Positions 1 through 8,621 of a stretch of 64,000 bases of DNA are shown piece after piece; position 1 is the stretch's first letter, and every line of letters starts with the position of its first letter. The stretch is taken from the NCBI GenBank assembly GCA_022846095.1, contig AP025583.1:372001-436000 (forward strand), read 5' to 3'. The notes below the pieces were generated by a model. That model searched no databases. It saw only the letters and a list, made by a program, of their open reading frames with translations, and was not told the DNA's origin. The position numbers and the translations under genes are program-made. This DNA comes from Oscillospiraceae bacterium. Its GTDB lineage: Bacteria > Bacillota > Clostridia > Oscillospirales > Oscillospiraceae.

Positions 1-124
1 TGGGCTGGTGCTGCGCCGGGAGTACCTGGAGGTGCCGGTGCGGGTGGAGTACGAGATCAAAGCCCGCGCCCGCGCCCTCATGCCCATCCTGGACGCCCTG
101 GGCGACTGGAGCGGCGCGGGCTAG
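1..124 (+). CDS. HxlR-like winged-helix regulator, C-terminal fragment
   Basis: The open frame entering from the left edge encodes 40 residues and stops at 122-124. The tail EVPVRVEYEIKARAR followed by ALMPILDALGDW resembles the C-terminal wing and last helix of HxlR-family transcriptional regulators, which usually carry a PxVEY motif and end in a conserved LxPxLxxLxxW stretch. Only the end of the gene is in view, so neither the DNA-binding helix nor the target can be judged. It lies 27 bp upstream of the next gene on the same strand, so the two could be co-transcribed. Confidence 0.5.
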   Translation, partial: GLVLRREYLEVPVRVEYEIKARARALMPILDALGDWSGAG

Positions 125-151
125 CCACAAGAGAGGAAAGGCGGTGAAGCC

Positions 152-1573
152 ATGGCCCGCAACACCTTCTGGGAGGTCATGTTCGACAATATCAGCGAGG
201 GCGTGTACATCCTCGACCACGCCGGGAACTACATCTACTGCAACCGCGCCTTTTTGCAGATGGTGGGCGGGGCCGACCGGGAGGACATCCTCCAGCTCAA
301 CGCCTTCCGCCTGGTGCCCGAGGGACAGGTCTCCCGCAGCGTGGGGGTGGCGGCCTTCGAGCAGAAGAAGAAGGTGACCATGATCAACACCGTGGTCACC
401 CCCAAGGGCTACCGCTATCGCCAGCTGGCCACCGCCACCCCCATCTTCGACAATATGGGCGGGGTGACCTACGTGCTGGTGGAGACGGTGCTGCTGGAGG
501 CGCTGGAGCGGCGCTACCAGCACGCGGTGCTGGTGGAGGACGACGGCTGCGTGGACGTGTACAGCGCCCTGGCCGTCCCCGGCCCCGACCACGTCGTGGC
601 CGAGAGCCCCCAGATGCAGGCCCTGCTGGAGCTCTGCCGCCAGATCGCGCCGGTGGACTCCACCATCCTGCTCACCGGGGAGACCGGCACCGGCAAGGAG
701 GTGCTGGCCCGCTACCTGCACCGCCACAGCCGCCGCGCCCGGCGGGAGCTGGTGGAGATCAACTGCGCCGCCCTGCCGGAAAACCTGCTGGAGGCCGAGC
801 TCTTCGGCTACGAGAAGGGGGCCTTCACCGGGGCGCTGAACACGGGCAAGCCGGGCCTGGTGGAGCGCGCGGACGGCGGCACCCTCTTCCTGGACGAGAT
901 CAACTCCCTGCCCCTGCCCCTGCAGGGCAAGCTGCTGCGGGTGCTGGAGAGCCGCCGCAGCAAGCGCCTGGGCGCCCTGGAGGAGCGGGCGCTGGACTTC
1001 CGCCTGCTGTGCGCCACCAACCAGGACCTCAAGGCCCTGGTGGACGCGGGGCAGTTCCGGGCGGACCTCTACTACCGCCTGTCGGTCATCCCCCTGAACA
1101 TCCCACCCCTGCGGGAGCGGCGGGAGGACATCGCCCCCCTGGCCGTCCACTTCCTGGAGCAGTTCTGCCGCCAGTACGGGCGCACCAAGGTCTTTACCCG
1201 CGGCGTGTTCGATCAGCTGCTGCGCTACAGCTGGCCGGGCAACGTGCGGGAGCTGAGGAACGTGGTGGAGCGCCTGCTCATCACCAGCACGGCGGGCACC
1301 ATCGAGATCTACCAGGCCCCCGACAACCTGATCGCCGGGGAGGCCCCCCAGGCCCCCCTGTCCCCCGCGCCCACCGCGCCGCCCCCGCCCGACTGGGAGG
1401 GGCTGCTGCGCCGGGCGCCGGAGGCCTTCTCCCTGCGCGCCTACCTGGACGAGTGCGAGCGCCGGGTCATCGCCGGGGCGCTGGAGCGCTGCGGCAGCAC
1501 CTACAAGGCTGCGGAGCTGCTCAAGACCAACCAGTCCACCGTGGCCCGGAAGAAGCAGAAGTACGGGCTGTAA
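152..1573 (+). CDS. PAS-domain sigma-54-dependent transcriptional activator
   Basis: This 473-residue bacterial enhancer-binding protein activates RNA polymerase carrying sigma-54. An N-terminal PAS-like sensor (about residues 5-110) precedes a AAA+ domain with Walker A GETGTGKE (176-183), the sigma-54 contact loop GAFTGA (223-228) and Walker B GGTLFLDEI (242-250). After a proline-rich linker near residue 370-385 comes a Fis-type helix-turn-helix at the extreme C terminus. The start has a good ribosome-binding site (GAGGAAAGG) about 10 bases upstream. No response-regulator receiver domain is present, so a small molecule or redox signal sensed by PAS is the likely input. I found no clear -24/-12 promoter nearby, so the target operon is unknown. 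A strong hairpin follows the stop codon. Confidence 0.93.
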   Translation: MARNTFWEVMFDNISEGVYILDHAGNYIYCNRAFLQMVGGADREDILQLNAFRLVPEGQVSRSVGVAAFEQKKKVTMINTVVTPKGYRYRQLATATPIFDNMGGVTYVLVETVLLEALERRYQHAVLVEDDGCVDVYSALAVPGPDHVVAESPQMQALLELCRQIAPVDSTILLTGETGTGKEVLARYLHRHSRRARRELVEINCAALPENLLEAELFGYEKGAFTGALNTGKPGLVERADGGTLFLDEINSLPLPLQGKLLRVLESRRSKRLGALEERALDFRLLCATNQDLKALVDAGQFRADLYYRLSVIPLNIPPLRERREDIAPLAVHFLEQFCRQYGRTKVFTRGVFDQLLRYSWPGNVRELRNVVERLLITSTAGTIEIYQAPDNLIAGEAPQAPLSPAPTAPPPPDWEGLLRRAPEAFSLRAYLDECERRVIAGALERCGSTYKAAELLKTNQSTVARKKQKYGL

Positions 1574-1575
1574 AA

Positions 1576-1619
1576 ACACCAGGAACCGGACCCGCTGGCA
1601 CGGGTCCGGTTCCTGGTGT
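1576..1619 (+). terminator. Strong hairpin after the sigma-54 activator gene
   Basis: A perfect 19-bp stem (1576-1594 with 1601-1619) and a 6-base loop lie 3 bases after the stop codon. There is no T tract; a GT-rich run follows. It probably ends or stabilises the upstream transcript, but it is not a textbook intrinsic terminator. Confidence 0.6.
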
Positions 1620-1760
1620 GTGTGTTGTGTGTGTGAGAGAGGAAATGAAGAAGAGGAATTGTGTAGCTCCTGACTACGCTGTTAGAATACCACCCCGGGC
1701 CGGGGAAATGTTGGACAGTTTTTAACGCCGGCGTGAACAATTTGTAAATGAGGTGGTCCT

Positions 1761-2588
1761 ATGCCCGTTTCCCTGCGCATCCCCCACATGGATCTGGCCC
1801 AGATCGCGGAATCGGGCCAGTGCTTCACCTGGCGCGCGCTGTCGCCCGGGCGGTACGCGGTGGCGGCCTCGGGCCGCCGGCTGGAGTGCGCCCAGACGGG
1901 GGATTCCTTCACCTTCTCCTGCACGCGGGGGGAGTGGGACGCCTTCTGGGCGGACTACTTCGACCTGGGCACCGACTACGGGGCGATCAAGGCCGCCATC
2001 GACCCGGACGACCCCTGCCTCACCGCCGCCGCCCGGGCGGGGTGGGGCATCCGGGTGCTGCGGCAGGACTTCTGGGAGGTGGCGGTGAGCTTCCTGATCT
2101 CCCAGAACAACAACATCACCCGCATCAAGCGCAGCGTGACGGGCCTGTGTGAGGCCTACGGACGCCCCATCGGCCCGGACGCCTGGTCCTTCCCCCGGCC
2201 CGACGACCTGGCCGGGGTGCCCGAGGCCGCTTTTCAGGCCCTGGGCCTGGGCTACCGGGCCAAATACCTCGCGGCCCTGGCCGGGCGCATGGCCCGCGGC
2301 GGACTGGAGGAATTCCTCGCGCCCCTGGCGGGGGCGGAGCCGGAGGAGGCCCGGCAAGCCCTGCTCACCCTCTACGGCGTGGGGGGCAAGGTGGCCGACT
2401 GCATCCTCCTCTTCGGCCTGCACCGGGTGGACGCCTTCCCCGTGGACACCCATATCCGGCGGCTCCTGGCCCGGCACTACCCCGGCGGCTTCCCCTGCGG
2501 CCGCTACCGGGGCTTCCTGGGCATCCTGCAGCAGTACCTGTTCTACTACGATCTCAAGGGGCCTGCCGGAAGCGTGGAGCGGGTATGA
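1761..2588 (+). CDS. 8-oxoguanine DNA glycosylase / AP lyase (OGG1-type)
   Basis: This 275-residue helix-hairpin-helix glycosylase would excise 8-oxoguanine from DNA in base excision repair. The N-terminal part (about 1-100) resembles the OGG N domain. The catalytic half has SFLISQNNNITRIKR (110-124) and the hairpin LYGVGGKVADC, with the nucleophilic lysine K210 and the aspartate D229 in PVDTHIRR. The 19-residue K-to-D spacing is the same as in human OGG1 (K249/D268). The start ATG follows GAGGTGG by 6 bases. The gene stands alone; a hairpin shared with the convergent HD gene lies downstream. OGG1 family membership is clear, but the exact lesion range is inferred. Confidence 0.93.
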   Translation: MPVSLRIPHMDLAQIAESGQCFTWRALSPGRYAVAASGRRLECAQTGDSFTFSCTRGEWDAFWADYFDLGTDYGAIKAAIDPDDPCLTAAARAGWGIRVLRQDFWEVAVSFLISQNNNITRIKRSVTGLCEAYGRPIGPDAWSFPRPDDLAGVPEAAFQALGLGYRAKYLAALAGRMARGGLEEFLAPLAGAEPEEARQALLTLYGVGGKVADCILLFGLHRVDAFPVDTHIRRLLARHYPGGFPCGRYRGFLGILQQYLFYYDLKGPAGSVERV

Positions 2589-2653
2589 GTGCGGGCAAGC
2601 CGTCCCTCCCGGCCATATGGGGCCGCGCACCACTCACAGCTTTTTGGACAGGC

Positions 2654-2687
2654 AAAGGCCCGCGCCCGGATTCGGGCGCGGGCCTTT
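2654..2687. terminator. Bidirectional terminator between convergent genes
   Basis: A perfect 15-bp GC-rich stem (2654-2668 with 2673-2687) and a 4-base loop have a short A run on the left and a T run on the right. It can serve both the + strand glycosylase gene and the - strand HD gene. Confidence 0.85.
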
Positions 2688-2693
2688 TGTATG

Positions 2694-3686
2694 CTACGCC
2701 TCCGCGGAGATCCAGGCGCTGAACTGCGTGGCGAGGAAGCGCGCCATGTCCTCCGCCGCCGCCCGGGACAGGGCCGAGGCCCGGCCGCGCCCCTCGGTAT
2801 AGGGGTCGATGTACCGCTTCTTGGCGCTGACCCGGAACCAGTCCCCGCCCTGGGGCCGCTCCGCTGCCCGCAGGCCGCGGGAGAAGGCCCGGAAGGCGCT
2901 CCAGAGCGCCGCCGTCTCCGGCGCGGCCTCCAGCCTGGCGATGACCTGCGGCTCGGTGGTATACAGATCCGCCTGCTCCAGCACCCCGGCCTCCAGCCCC
3001 CGGCGCAGCAGGAGGGCCAGGTACTCCATGGAAAAGCGGTCCTCGTCCGAGACATACACGCGGGCGTTGACCAGAGCGGCGCGGGCGAAGTCCGCCGCCA
3101 GCTCCGCTTCGCCGAACATCAGCTCGTCCTCCCCGCGCTCGCTGCGCCCCACCCGCAAATCGGCGTAGAAGGCCGCCGCCTCCTCTATACTCCGCACGCC
3201 GTACTGGAGGAAGTTGCGCAGGGTGTACTCCAGCCGGTCGGCGGACAGGCCCGGCACGTCGTTGTCCGCCACGGGATAGCGGTGGTAGTCCACGACATCC
3301 TCCGGCCGGATGTCCCAGCGCTCCAGCGCCTCCCGCAGCTGGCGGGAGCCCAGGATAATCGCCTCCGTGCCCGCCTCGGTGGCGGACTGCCCCACGTAAT
3401 CGCGGCGCAGGAAGTCCACCACGTGGGCGAACACGGGGGTGCTCACGTCGTGGAGCAGCCCCGCCGCGGCCTGGGTCCTGTCCCCCGTGAAGTGCCAGAC
3501 GATAAGCCCCACCCCCAGGCTGTGTTCCCAGCGGGAGGAGGGCCGTCCCCTGTGGAACAGGGGGAAGGATGTGTACTCGCAGCCGCAGTCCATGCCCACC
3601 TGCCGCAGCCGCTCCATCACGCCGGTGCGGGCGAGATCATCCAGAAACTCCGGCACCTGTGGGTGGTAGATCTCCAGCAGGTCCAC
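2694..3686 (-). CDS. HD-domain phosphohydrolase-like protein
   Basis: The product is 330 residues. The N-terminal half carries HD-superfamily metal ligands: RWEHSLGV (H55), GLLHDVSTP (H79-D80), then FAHVVD (H88, D91). Such proteins usually hydrolyse nucleotides or phosphate esters, but I cannot assign a substrate. The GTG start shares one base with the TAG stop of the upstream 2-hydroxyacid dehydrogenase gene (3686), which strongly suggests translational coupling and one operon. The C-terminal half has no motif that I recognise. Confidence 0.85.
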   Translation of the reverse strand: MDLLEIYHPQVPEFLDDLARTGVMERLRQVGMDCGCEYTSFPLFHRGRPSSRWEHSLGVGLIVWHFTGDRTQAAAGLLHDVSTPVFAHVVDFLRRDYVGQSATEAGTEAIILGSRQLREALERWDIRPEDVVDYHRYPVADNDVPGLSADRLEYTLRNFLQYGVRSIEEAAAFYADLRVGRSERGEDELMFGEAELAADFARAALVNARVYVSDEDRFSMEYLALLLRRGLEAGVLEQADLYTTEPQVIARLEAAPETAALWSAFRAFSRGLRAAERPQGGDWFRVSAKKRYIDPYTEGRGRASALSRAAAEDMARFLATQFSAWISAEA

Positions 3687-4633
3687 TAGAGGATCACGTT
3701 GATCGGATCCCCGTCCATCCAGTGCCGCAGGCTGTCGAAAACGATGCGGGCCCGGGCCTCCATGGACTCCGCGGAGGCAAAGGCCACGTGGGGGGTAAGT
3801 ATGGTGTTTTTGGCGTGGAGCAGGGGGTGGGCGGGGTCCAGCGGCGGTTCGGCCTCGAACACGTCGATGCCCGCGCCGCCCAGCCGGCCCGCGTTGAGGG
3901 CGTCGGCCAGGGCCTGGGCGTCCACCACCGGCCCCCGGGCGGCGTTGATGAGCAGGGCCCCCGGCTTCATCCCCTCGATGCGCCGGGCGTCTATGAGCCC
4001 CCGGCTCTCGTCGTTGAGGGGGCAGTGCAGGGTCACGATGTCGGATTGGGCCAGCAGCTCGTCCAGACCCACGAACTTAATGTACTCCGGCTCGTCCCCC
4101 CTGACATGGCGCTTGCAGCCCAGCACCCTGCACCCGAAGGCGCGGCACAGCTCGGCGGTGCGCTTGCCGATGGCCCCCACGCCCACCACGCCCACGGTCT
4201 TGCCCATGAGCTCGCTGCCCACCAGGCCGTCCTTGGTCTGCCCGGCGCGGCAGCGCGCCTCCACCTGGGGCACGTTGCGCAGCAGGGACAGCATCAGGCA
4301 GAGGCAAAGCTCGGCCACCGCCTCGTTGGAGTACCCGGCGGCGTTGCTCACCCGTACGCCCTTCTCCCGGGCGGCCTCCAGATCCACGTGGTCCACTCCG
4401 GTGAAGGCCACGTCGATGAATTTCAGCCTGGGGCAGGCCCGGATGACCTCCCCGGTCAGGGGCATGTTGGCGATTACAATTACGTCCGCGTCCCTCGCCC
4501 GCTCGATCTGTACGGCGGGATCGGTGTTTTTCTCGTAGGCGGCGAAGGTGTGCCCCGCGTCGGTGAAGGGCTTCACGCACGCCTCCAGCACGGGCCGGGG
4601 CACCCCCAGGGATTCCAGCAGTACGATATTCAT
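3686..4633 (-). CDS. D-isomer-specific 2-hydroxyacid dehydrogenase
   Basis: This 315-residue cytoplasmic NAD(P)-dependent oxidoreductase interconverts a 2-oxo acid and a D-2-hydroxy acid. The Rossmann motif GVGAIG is at 151-156. The catalytic arginine R233 is in NAARGPV, the glutamate is in DVFEAEPP (around 260-262) and the proton-relay histidine H282 is in TPHVAF. Length and motif order are typical of the family (glycerate, lactate and phosphoglycerate dehydrogenase-like enzymes), so the substrate cannot be fixed from sequence. AAAAAAGGAGGAG lies just upstream of the ATG. It is the first gene of a two-gene operon with the HD protein, behind a good promoter at 4661-4689. Confidence 0.92.
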   Translation of the reverse strand: MNIVLLESLGVPRPVLEACVKPFTDAGHTFAAYEKNTDPAVQIERARDADVIVIANMPLTGEVIRACPRLKFIDVAFTGVDHVDLEAAREKGVRVSNAAGYSNEAVAELCLCLMLSLLRNVPQVEARCRAGQTKDGLVGSELMGKTVGVVGVGAIGKRTAELCRAFGCRVLGCKRHVRGDEPEYIKFVGLDELLAQSDIVTLHCPLNDESRGLIDARRIEGMKPGALLINAARGPVVDAQALADALNAGRLGGAGIDVFEAEPPLDPAHPLLHAKNTILTPHVAFASAESMEARARIVFDSLRHWMDGDPINVIL

Positions 4634-4660
4634 GGTACTCCTCCTTTTTTCCTGGTCAAC

Positions 4661-4689
4661 ATTATATCGGCGCCGGGTAAAATTTGCAA
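4661..4689 (-). promoter_or_regulatory. Sigma-A promoter of the dehydrogenase-HD operon
   Basis: On the - strand, TTGCAA (4684-4689), a 17-base spacer and TATAAT (4661-4666) sit about 28 bp upstream of the start codon. Confidence 0.75.
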
Positions 4690-4696
4690 CGGCCGG

Positions 4697-4726
4697 TTGA
4701 ACACATCCGGGATCTGGTGATAAAAT
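4697..4726 (+). promoter_or_regulatory. Sigma-A promoter of the 5'-nucleotidase gene
   Basis: TTGAAC (4697-4702), an 18-base spacer and TAAAAT (4721-4726) lie 33 bp upstream of the ATG. It diverges from the promoter at 4661-4689. Confidence 0.65.
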
Positions 4727-4758
4727 AGTCCCATCCTGTAAATAAAGGAGCGAGGTAA

Positions 4759-6939
4759 ATGAAGAAACGTACGCTCGGCAAGCTGCTCTCCGCCGTCCTG
4801 ACGGCGGCCATGCTGCTCTCCCTGGTCCCGGCCGCCCTGGCCGCGGAGGCGGGGGAAACGCACATCACCATCCTGGGCACCTCGGACATGCACGGCAATG
4901 TTTGGGGCTACAGCTACGAGGACGACAAGGACATGGGCAACAACGGCATGTCCCGGCTGTACACCTACATCCAGCAGGTGCGCGCCGAGAACCCCAACAC
5001 CTTCCTCATCGACGCGGGGGATGACATCCAGGGCACCATCCTCACCGACGACCTGTACAACAAGACCCCCGACGAGCCCCACCCCGTCATCGCCGCCATG
5101 AACTTCATGGGCTACGACGCCATGACCCCGGGCAACCACGAGTTCAACTGGGGCATCCCCACCATGCTCAAGATCCTGGGCCAGGCCGAGTTCCCGGTGC
5201 TGGGGTCCAACCTGCTGGATAAGGACGGCAGGTTCGTCACCGGCGCGGGCTGGACCATCGTGGAGCGCGGCGGCGTGAAGGTGGCGGTCATCGGCGCGGT
5301 CAACCCCGACGCCCCCATCTGGGACGGCGGCAAGGAGGGCATCGACGATCTGACCTACGAGGCGGCCAACACCGCCGTGAAGAAGGCCATCGCCGAGATC
5401 GGGGACCAGGCCGACGTGATCGTTGTCTCCGCCCACCTGGGCATGTACGCGGAGTTTGACGAGGAGAACGGCTCCGACTCCGCCCAGAAGATCCTGGACG
5501 ACAACCCGGAGATCGACGTGCTCCAGGTGGCCCACAACCACGTGGTGGTCAACGACAGGCAGGGCAATACCGTCATCGGCGGCGTGCGCAACTCCGGCCG
5601 GGACATCGCCCGCTTCGACCTGACCCTGGACGCGGACAACAACGTCATCGACAGCAAGGTGGAGATCGTGGACATGGCGGGCGTGGAGCCCAGCCAGGCC
5701 ATCCGCGAGCTCCCCCTGGTGGCCGAGTCCCACCAGAAGACCATCGACTTCATCAAGGGCGGCGGCTCCGGGGAGGACGGCGGGGGCGGCGCCGCCCTGG
5801 GCTCCACCACGGCCCGCTTCCAGCCGGACAACGAGTTCGCCGGCCTGCCCCAGGGCAAGCTGGAGGACACCGCCGTCATGGATCTCATCAACAAGGTGCA
5901 GCTTGAAAACTCCGGCGCGGACGTGTCCGCCGCCGCCCTCTTCAAGGACACCAGCGATCTGCCCGCCGGGGACATCAACTACGGCAACATCTTTGACATC
6001 TACAAGTTCGACAACACCCTCTACCGCGTCACCGTCACCGGCGCGGAGCTCAAGGCATACATGGAGTGGAGCGCCGAGTGCTACAACCAGTGGGTGCCCG
6101 GCGACATCAACATCAGCCTGGACCCCGAGTACCCCGACTACCTGTATGACATGTTCGCGGGCGTGGATTACGAGATCGACCTCTCCCAGCCCAAGGGCGA
6201 GCGCATCAAGAACGTGATGTTCAAGGGCGCGCCCCTGGCCGACGACCAGGAGCTGACCCTGGCCGTGAACAACTACCGCTACTCCTCCGCCCTCAAGGCG
6301 GGCGGCCTGGTGGCGGGCAAGAAGGACTGGGAGTCCTCCAACTCCATCCGGGACATGCTGGTGGAGTATTTCGCCAAGAACTCCCCCGTGGCCCCCGAGG
6401 TGGACCACAACTGGAAGATCGTGGGCGTGGACCTCCAGCTGGACAGCCCTGAGCGCGCCACCCTGGTGCGGCTGGTCAACAACGGCCAGCTGGAGAGCCC
6501 CAAGACAAGGAGCATCAACCTGAACGACCCGGAGATCAAGGCCGTACTGGAGCTGGCCGACAACGTGGTCGTGGACGGCGCGGCCAAGACGGTCTCCGCC
6601 TTCAGCGCGGAAAACGGCGAGACCTACTACCGCCTGCGGGATCTGGCCGCGGCCCTGAACGGCAGCGGAAAGCAGTTCAGCGTGGCCTGGGACAACGGCG
6701 TGGTGCTGACCACCGGCGCGGCCTACGGGGAATCCCCCCTGCTGCTCACCCGCATCCCCGCCGCGGCCACCCAGAACCTGCTGGGCCTCACCGTGACCGT
6801 GGACGGCGGCGCGCGGGCCGTGGACGCCGCCCTCATTGACGGCAACTACTATGTCACCTCAGGCAGCCTCGGCAAGCTGCTGGATATGGAGACGGCGGAC
6901 GCCCTGCACGACGGCGTGCTGACCATTTCCACCAAGTAA
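4759..6939 (+). CDS. Secreted 5'-nucleotidase-like metallophosphatase with C-terminal extension
   Basis: The 726-residue precursor has a Sec signal peptide (MKKRTLGKLL start, cleavage near ALAAEA at about 28). The calcineurin-like metallophosphatase domain shows SDMHG (43-47), DAGDDIQGT (85-93) and GNHEFNWG (125-132). A Gly-rich linker follows near 335-353, then a 5'-nucleotidase C-terminal domain (DINYGNIFDIYKFDNTLYRV and the following strands). The last 120 residues contain TYYRLRDLAAALNG, resembling the stalk-type (copper-amine-oxidase-N-like) domains found on Firmicute surface proteins. The expected role is extracytoplasmic hydrolysis of nucleotides for phosphate and nucleoside salvage. 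AAGGAGCGAGG precedes the ATG. There is no LPXTG anchor, so retention by the stalk domain is inference. Confidence 0.92.
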   Translation: MKKRTLGKLLSAVLTAAMLLSLVPAALAAEAGETHITILGTSDMHGNVWGYSYEDDKDMGNNGMSRLYTYIQQVRAENPNTFLIDAGDDIQGTILTDDLYNKTPDEPHPVIAAMNFMGYDAMTPGNHEFNWGIPTMLKILGQAEFPVLGSNLLDKDGRFVTGAGWTIVERGGVKVAVIGAVNPDAPIWDGGKEGIDDLTYEAANTAVKKAIAEIGDQADVIVVSAHLGMYAEFDEENGSDSAQKILDDNPEIDVLQVAHNHVVVNDRQGNTVIGGVRNSGRDIARFDLTLDADNNVIDSKVEIVDMAGVEPSQAIRELPLVAESHQKTIDFIKGGGSGEDGGGGAALGSTTARFQPDNEFAGLPQGKLEDTAVMDLINKVQLENSGADVSAAALFKDTSDLPAGDINYGNIFDIYKFDNTLYRVTVTGAELKAYMEWSAECYNQWVPGDINISLDPEYPDYLYDMFAGVDYEIDLSQPKGERIKNVMFKGAPLADDQELTLAVNNYRYSSALKAGGLVAGKKDWESSNSIRDMLVEYFAKNSPVAPEVDHNWKIVGVDLQLDSPERATLVRLVNNGQLESPKTRSINLNDPEIKAVLELADNVVVDGAAKTVSAFSAENGETYYRLRDLAAALNGSGKQFSVAWDNGVVLTTGAAYGESPLLLTRIPAAATQNLLGLTVTVDGGARAVDAALIDGNYYVTSGSLGKLLDMETADALHDGVLTISTK

Positions 6940-6951
6940 ATCCCCACCCCC

Positions 6952-6983
6952 ACGGGTCCGGCGGCGGTTGCCGCCGGACCCGT
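6952..6983 (+). terminator. Intrinsic terminator after the 5'-nucleotidase gene
   Basis: A 14-bp perfect stem (6952-6965 with 6970-6983) with a GGTT loop is followed by TTT. Confidence 0.85.
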
Positions 6984-7025
6984 TTTATGCTAAGATGGAC
7001 ACACTTGAAAAAAGGATGTGGAACT

Positions 7026-7922
7026 ATGCCCCTGCCAAAGCTGATCGTCATTCTGGGGACCACCGCCTGCGGCAAGAGCGGCCTCGGCGTGGAGCTGGCC
7101 AAGCGCTTTGACGGCGAGATCGTCTCCGCCGACTCCCGGCAGGTCTACAAGGGCCTGGATCTGGGCACCGGCAAGGTGACGCAGGAGGAGATGGACGGCG
7201 TGCCCCACCACCTGCTGGACGTGGTGGAGCCCAACCGGCCCTACTCGGTCCACGACTTCCAGCGGGGGGCCTACGCCGCCATCGACGGCATCCTCGCCCG
7301 GGGGAAAACCCCCTTTCTGGTGGGCGGCACGGGGCTCTACGTCCGCTCGGTCACCCAGGGCTTCACCTTCTCCGACGCGCCCCCCGACCCCGCCCTGCGC
7401 GCCGGGCTGGAGGGCAAGAGCGCCGGGGAGCTGTACGCCCTGTTCCAGGCGGAGACCGGCCGCACCCTCAGCCGGAGCGAGCGCGCCAACCCCCACCGCC
7501 TGGTGCGCGCCCTGGAGAAGGCCCGCTCCGGCCTGGACGCCCCCGCCCCCGTCCCCCGGTACGACTGCCTTCAGCTGGGCGTGAGCTTCCCCAGGGAGGT
7601 GGTGAACCGCCGCATCGACGAGCGCCTGATCCGCCGCCTGGACGGCGGCATGGTGGAGGAGGTGGCCGCTCTGCGCGCCGCCGGGGCTACCGACGCCTTC
7701 CTGGAGGGCCTGGGCCTGGAGTACCGCTACATCCTCTGGTACCTCACCGGGAAAATCCCCACCCGGGACGCCCTGGTGGAGGAGCTGGGCCGGGCCATCA
7801 AGCACTTCGCCAAGCGGCAGGTGGTGTGGTTCAAAAAGGACGAGGGGGTGCTCTGGCTGGACATGGAGGGCGACCCCGTGGCCCAGGGCGCGCAGGCGGT
7901 TTCCGCGTTTCTTAAGAATTAG
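7026..7922 (+). CDS. miaA: tRNA dimethylallyltransferase
   Basis: The 298-residue enzyme transfers a dimethylallyl group to N6 of A37 in tRNAs that read UNN codons. The P-loop GTTACGKS (11-18), SADSRQVYKGLDLGTGK (34-50) and GGTGLYVRSV are MiaA signatures, and the length is normal. I chose the ATG at 7026 because it follows AAAAAAGGATG at good spacing; an in-frame upstream extension lacks conservation and a ribosome-binding site. mutL and hfq, frequent neighbours elsewhere, are not present. Confidence 0.95.
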   Translation: MPLPKLIVILGTTACGKSGLGVELAKRFDGEIVSADSRQVYKGLDLGTGKVTQEEMDGVPHHLLDVVEPNRPYSVHDFQRGAYAAIDGILARGKTPFLVGGTGLYVRSVTQGFTFSDAPPDPALRAGLEGKSAGELYALFQAETGRTLSRSERANPHRLVRALEKARSGLDAPAPVPRYDCLQLGVSFPREVVNRRIDERLIRRLDGGMVEEVAALRAAGATDAFLEGLGLEYRYILWYLTGKIPTRDALVEELGRAIKHFAKRQVVWFKKDEGVLWLDMEGDPVAQGAQAVSAFLKN

Positions 7923-7980
7923 GCGGAAAATCTTTACCAAATCCTAAATCTTTCTCCATGGAGTCTTTCACCGGGACGGC

Positions 7981-7986
7981 TATAAT
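7981..7986 (+). promoter_or_regulatory. Possible -10 element upstream of an HD gene
   Basis: A consensus TATAAT lies 39 bp upstream of the 8025 start. No convincing -35 box is visible at 16-18 bp, so this is tentative. Confidence 0.35.
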
Positions 7987-8024
7987 AAAGTCAACCCAAC
8001 GAGAAGGACAAGGAGAAGATTAAA

Positions 8025-8561
8025 ATGTGGAATTTTAAACATAAGGACGCCTACCTGGCCTGCGTGGCCGACCTGATGGAGGACACCGGCGTGCAGTCCA
8101 TGCGCCTGCTGCCCCAGCACGCCAAGGGCGTGAGCTGCTACCACCACTCGGTGCTGGTGAGCTACACCAGCTTCCTCCTGTGCCGCCTCTTCGGCCTGGA
8201 CTTCCGCGCCGCCGCCCGGGGCGGGCTGCTCCACGACCTGTACCTCTACAACTGGCAGGACCCCCGCTCCCACCCCGGCGTGCGCCACGCCACGCAGCAC
8301 CCGGTGCTGGCCCTGAAAAACGCCAGGGCGCGTTTCACCGTCAGCGACAGGGAGGCGGACATCATCCTCACCCACATGTTCCCCGTCACCCCCACCCGGT
8401 TCTACGGGTGCCTGGAGAGCTTCGTGGTGAGCACCATGGACAAGCTCTGCGCCGCCGCCGAGCTGCTGCGCCTGGTTCCCCTGCTCACCCCGGCGGAGGA
8501 GGCCCCGGCCTACGCCCTCCCCGCCCAGGCCCCCGCGCTGCGCGCCCGGGCCGCGGGTTAA
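8025..8561 (+). CDS. Small HD-superfamily protein
   Basis: This 178-residue cytoplasmic protein carries a histidine pair at 40-41 (CYHHSVLVS), the HD doublet H70-D71 in GGLLHDLYLYNW and a later histidine in IILTHMFPVTPT, matching the spaced metal ligands of HD phosphohydrolases. It resembles the short HD proteins common in clostridia, for which I know no defined substrate. AAGGAGAAG precedes the ATG by 7 bases. The last 30 residues are Ala/Pro-rich and probably disordered. Confidence 0.8.
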   Translation: MWNFKHKDAYLACVADLMEDTGVQSMRLLPQHAKGVSCYHHSVLVSYTSFLLCRLFGLDFRAAARGGLLHDLYLYNWQDPRSHPGVRHATQHPVLALKNARARFTVSDREADIILTHMFPVTPTRFYGCLESFVVSTMDKLCAAAELLRLVPLLTPAEEAPAYALPAQAPALRARAAG

Positions 8562-8570
8562 CCGCTGTTC

Positions 8571-8621
8571 AAACGCCCCCCTTTGTGGTAGAATCACTCT
8601 ATCATAAAGGGGGGCGTTTTT
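8571..8621 (+). promoter_or_regulatory. Hairpin covering the ribosome-binding site of the next gene
   Basis: A perfect 14-bp stem pairs 8571-8584 with 8606-8619 around a 21-base loop, followed by TT. The right arm contains the G-rich tract (8609-8614) that must serve as Shine-Dalgarno sequence for the ATG at 8622. It can act as a terminator for the gene ending at 8561, as a translational block, or both. Confidence 0.6.

Noticed and set aside
1596-1611. TGGCAC as part of a sigma-54 promoter next to the sigma-54 activator.
   Set aside because: No TTGC element follows at the required distance, and the site lies inside the terminator-like hairpin.
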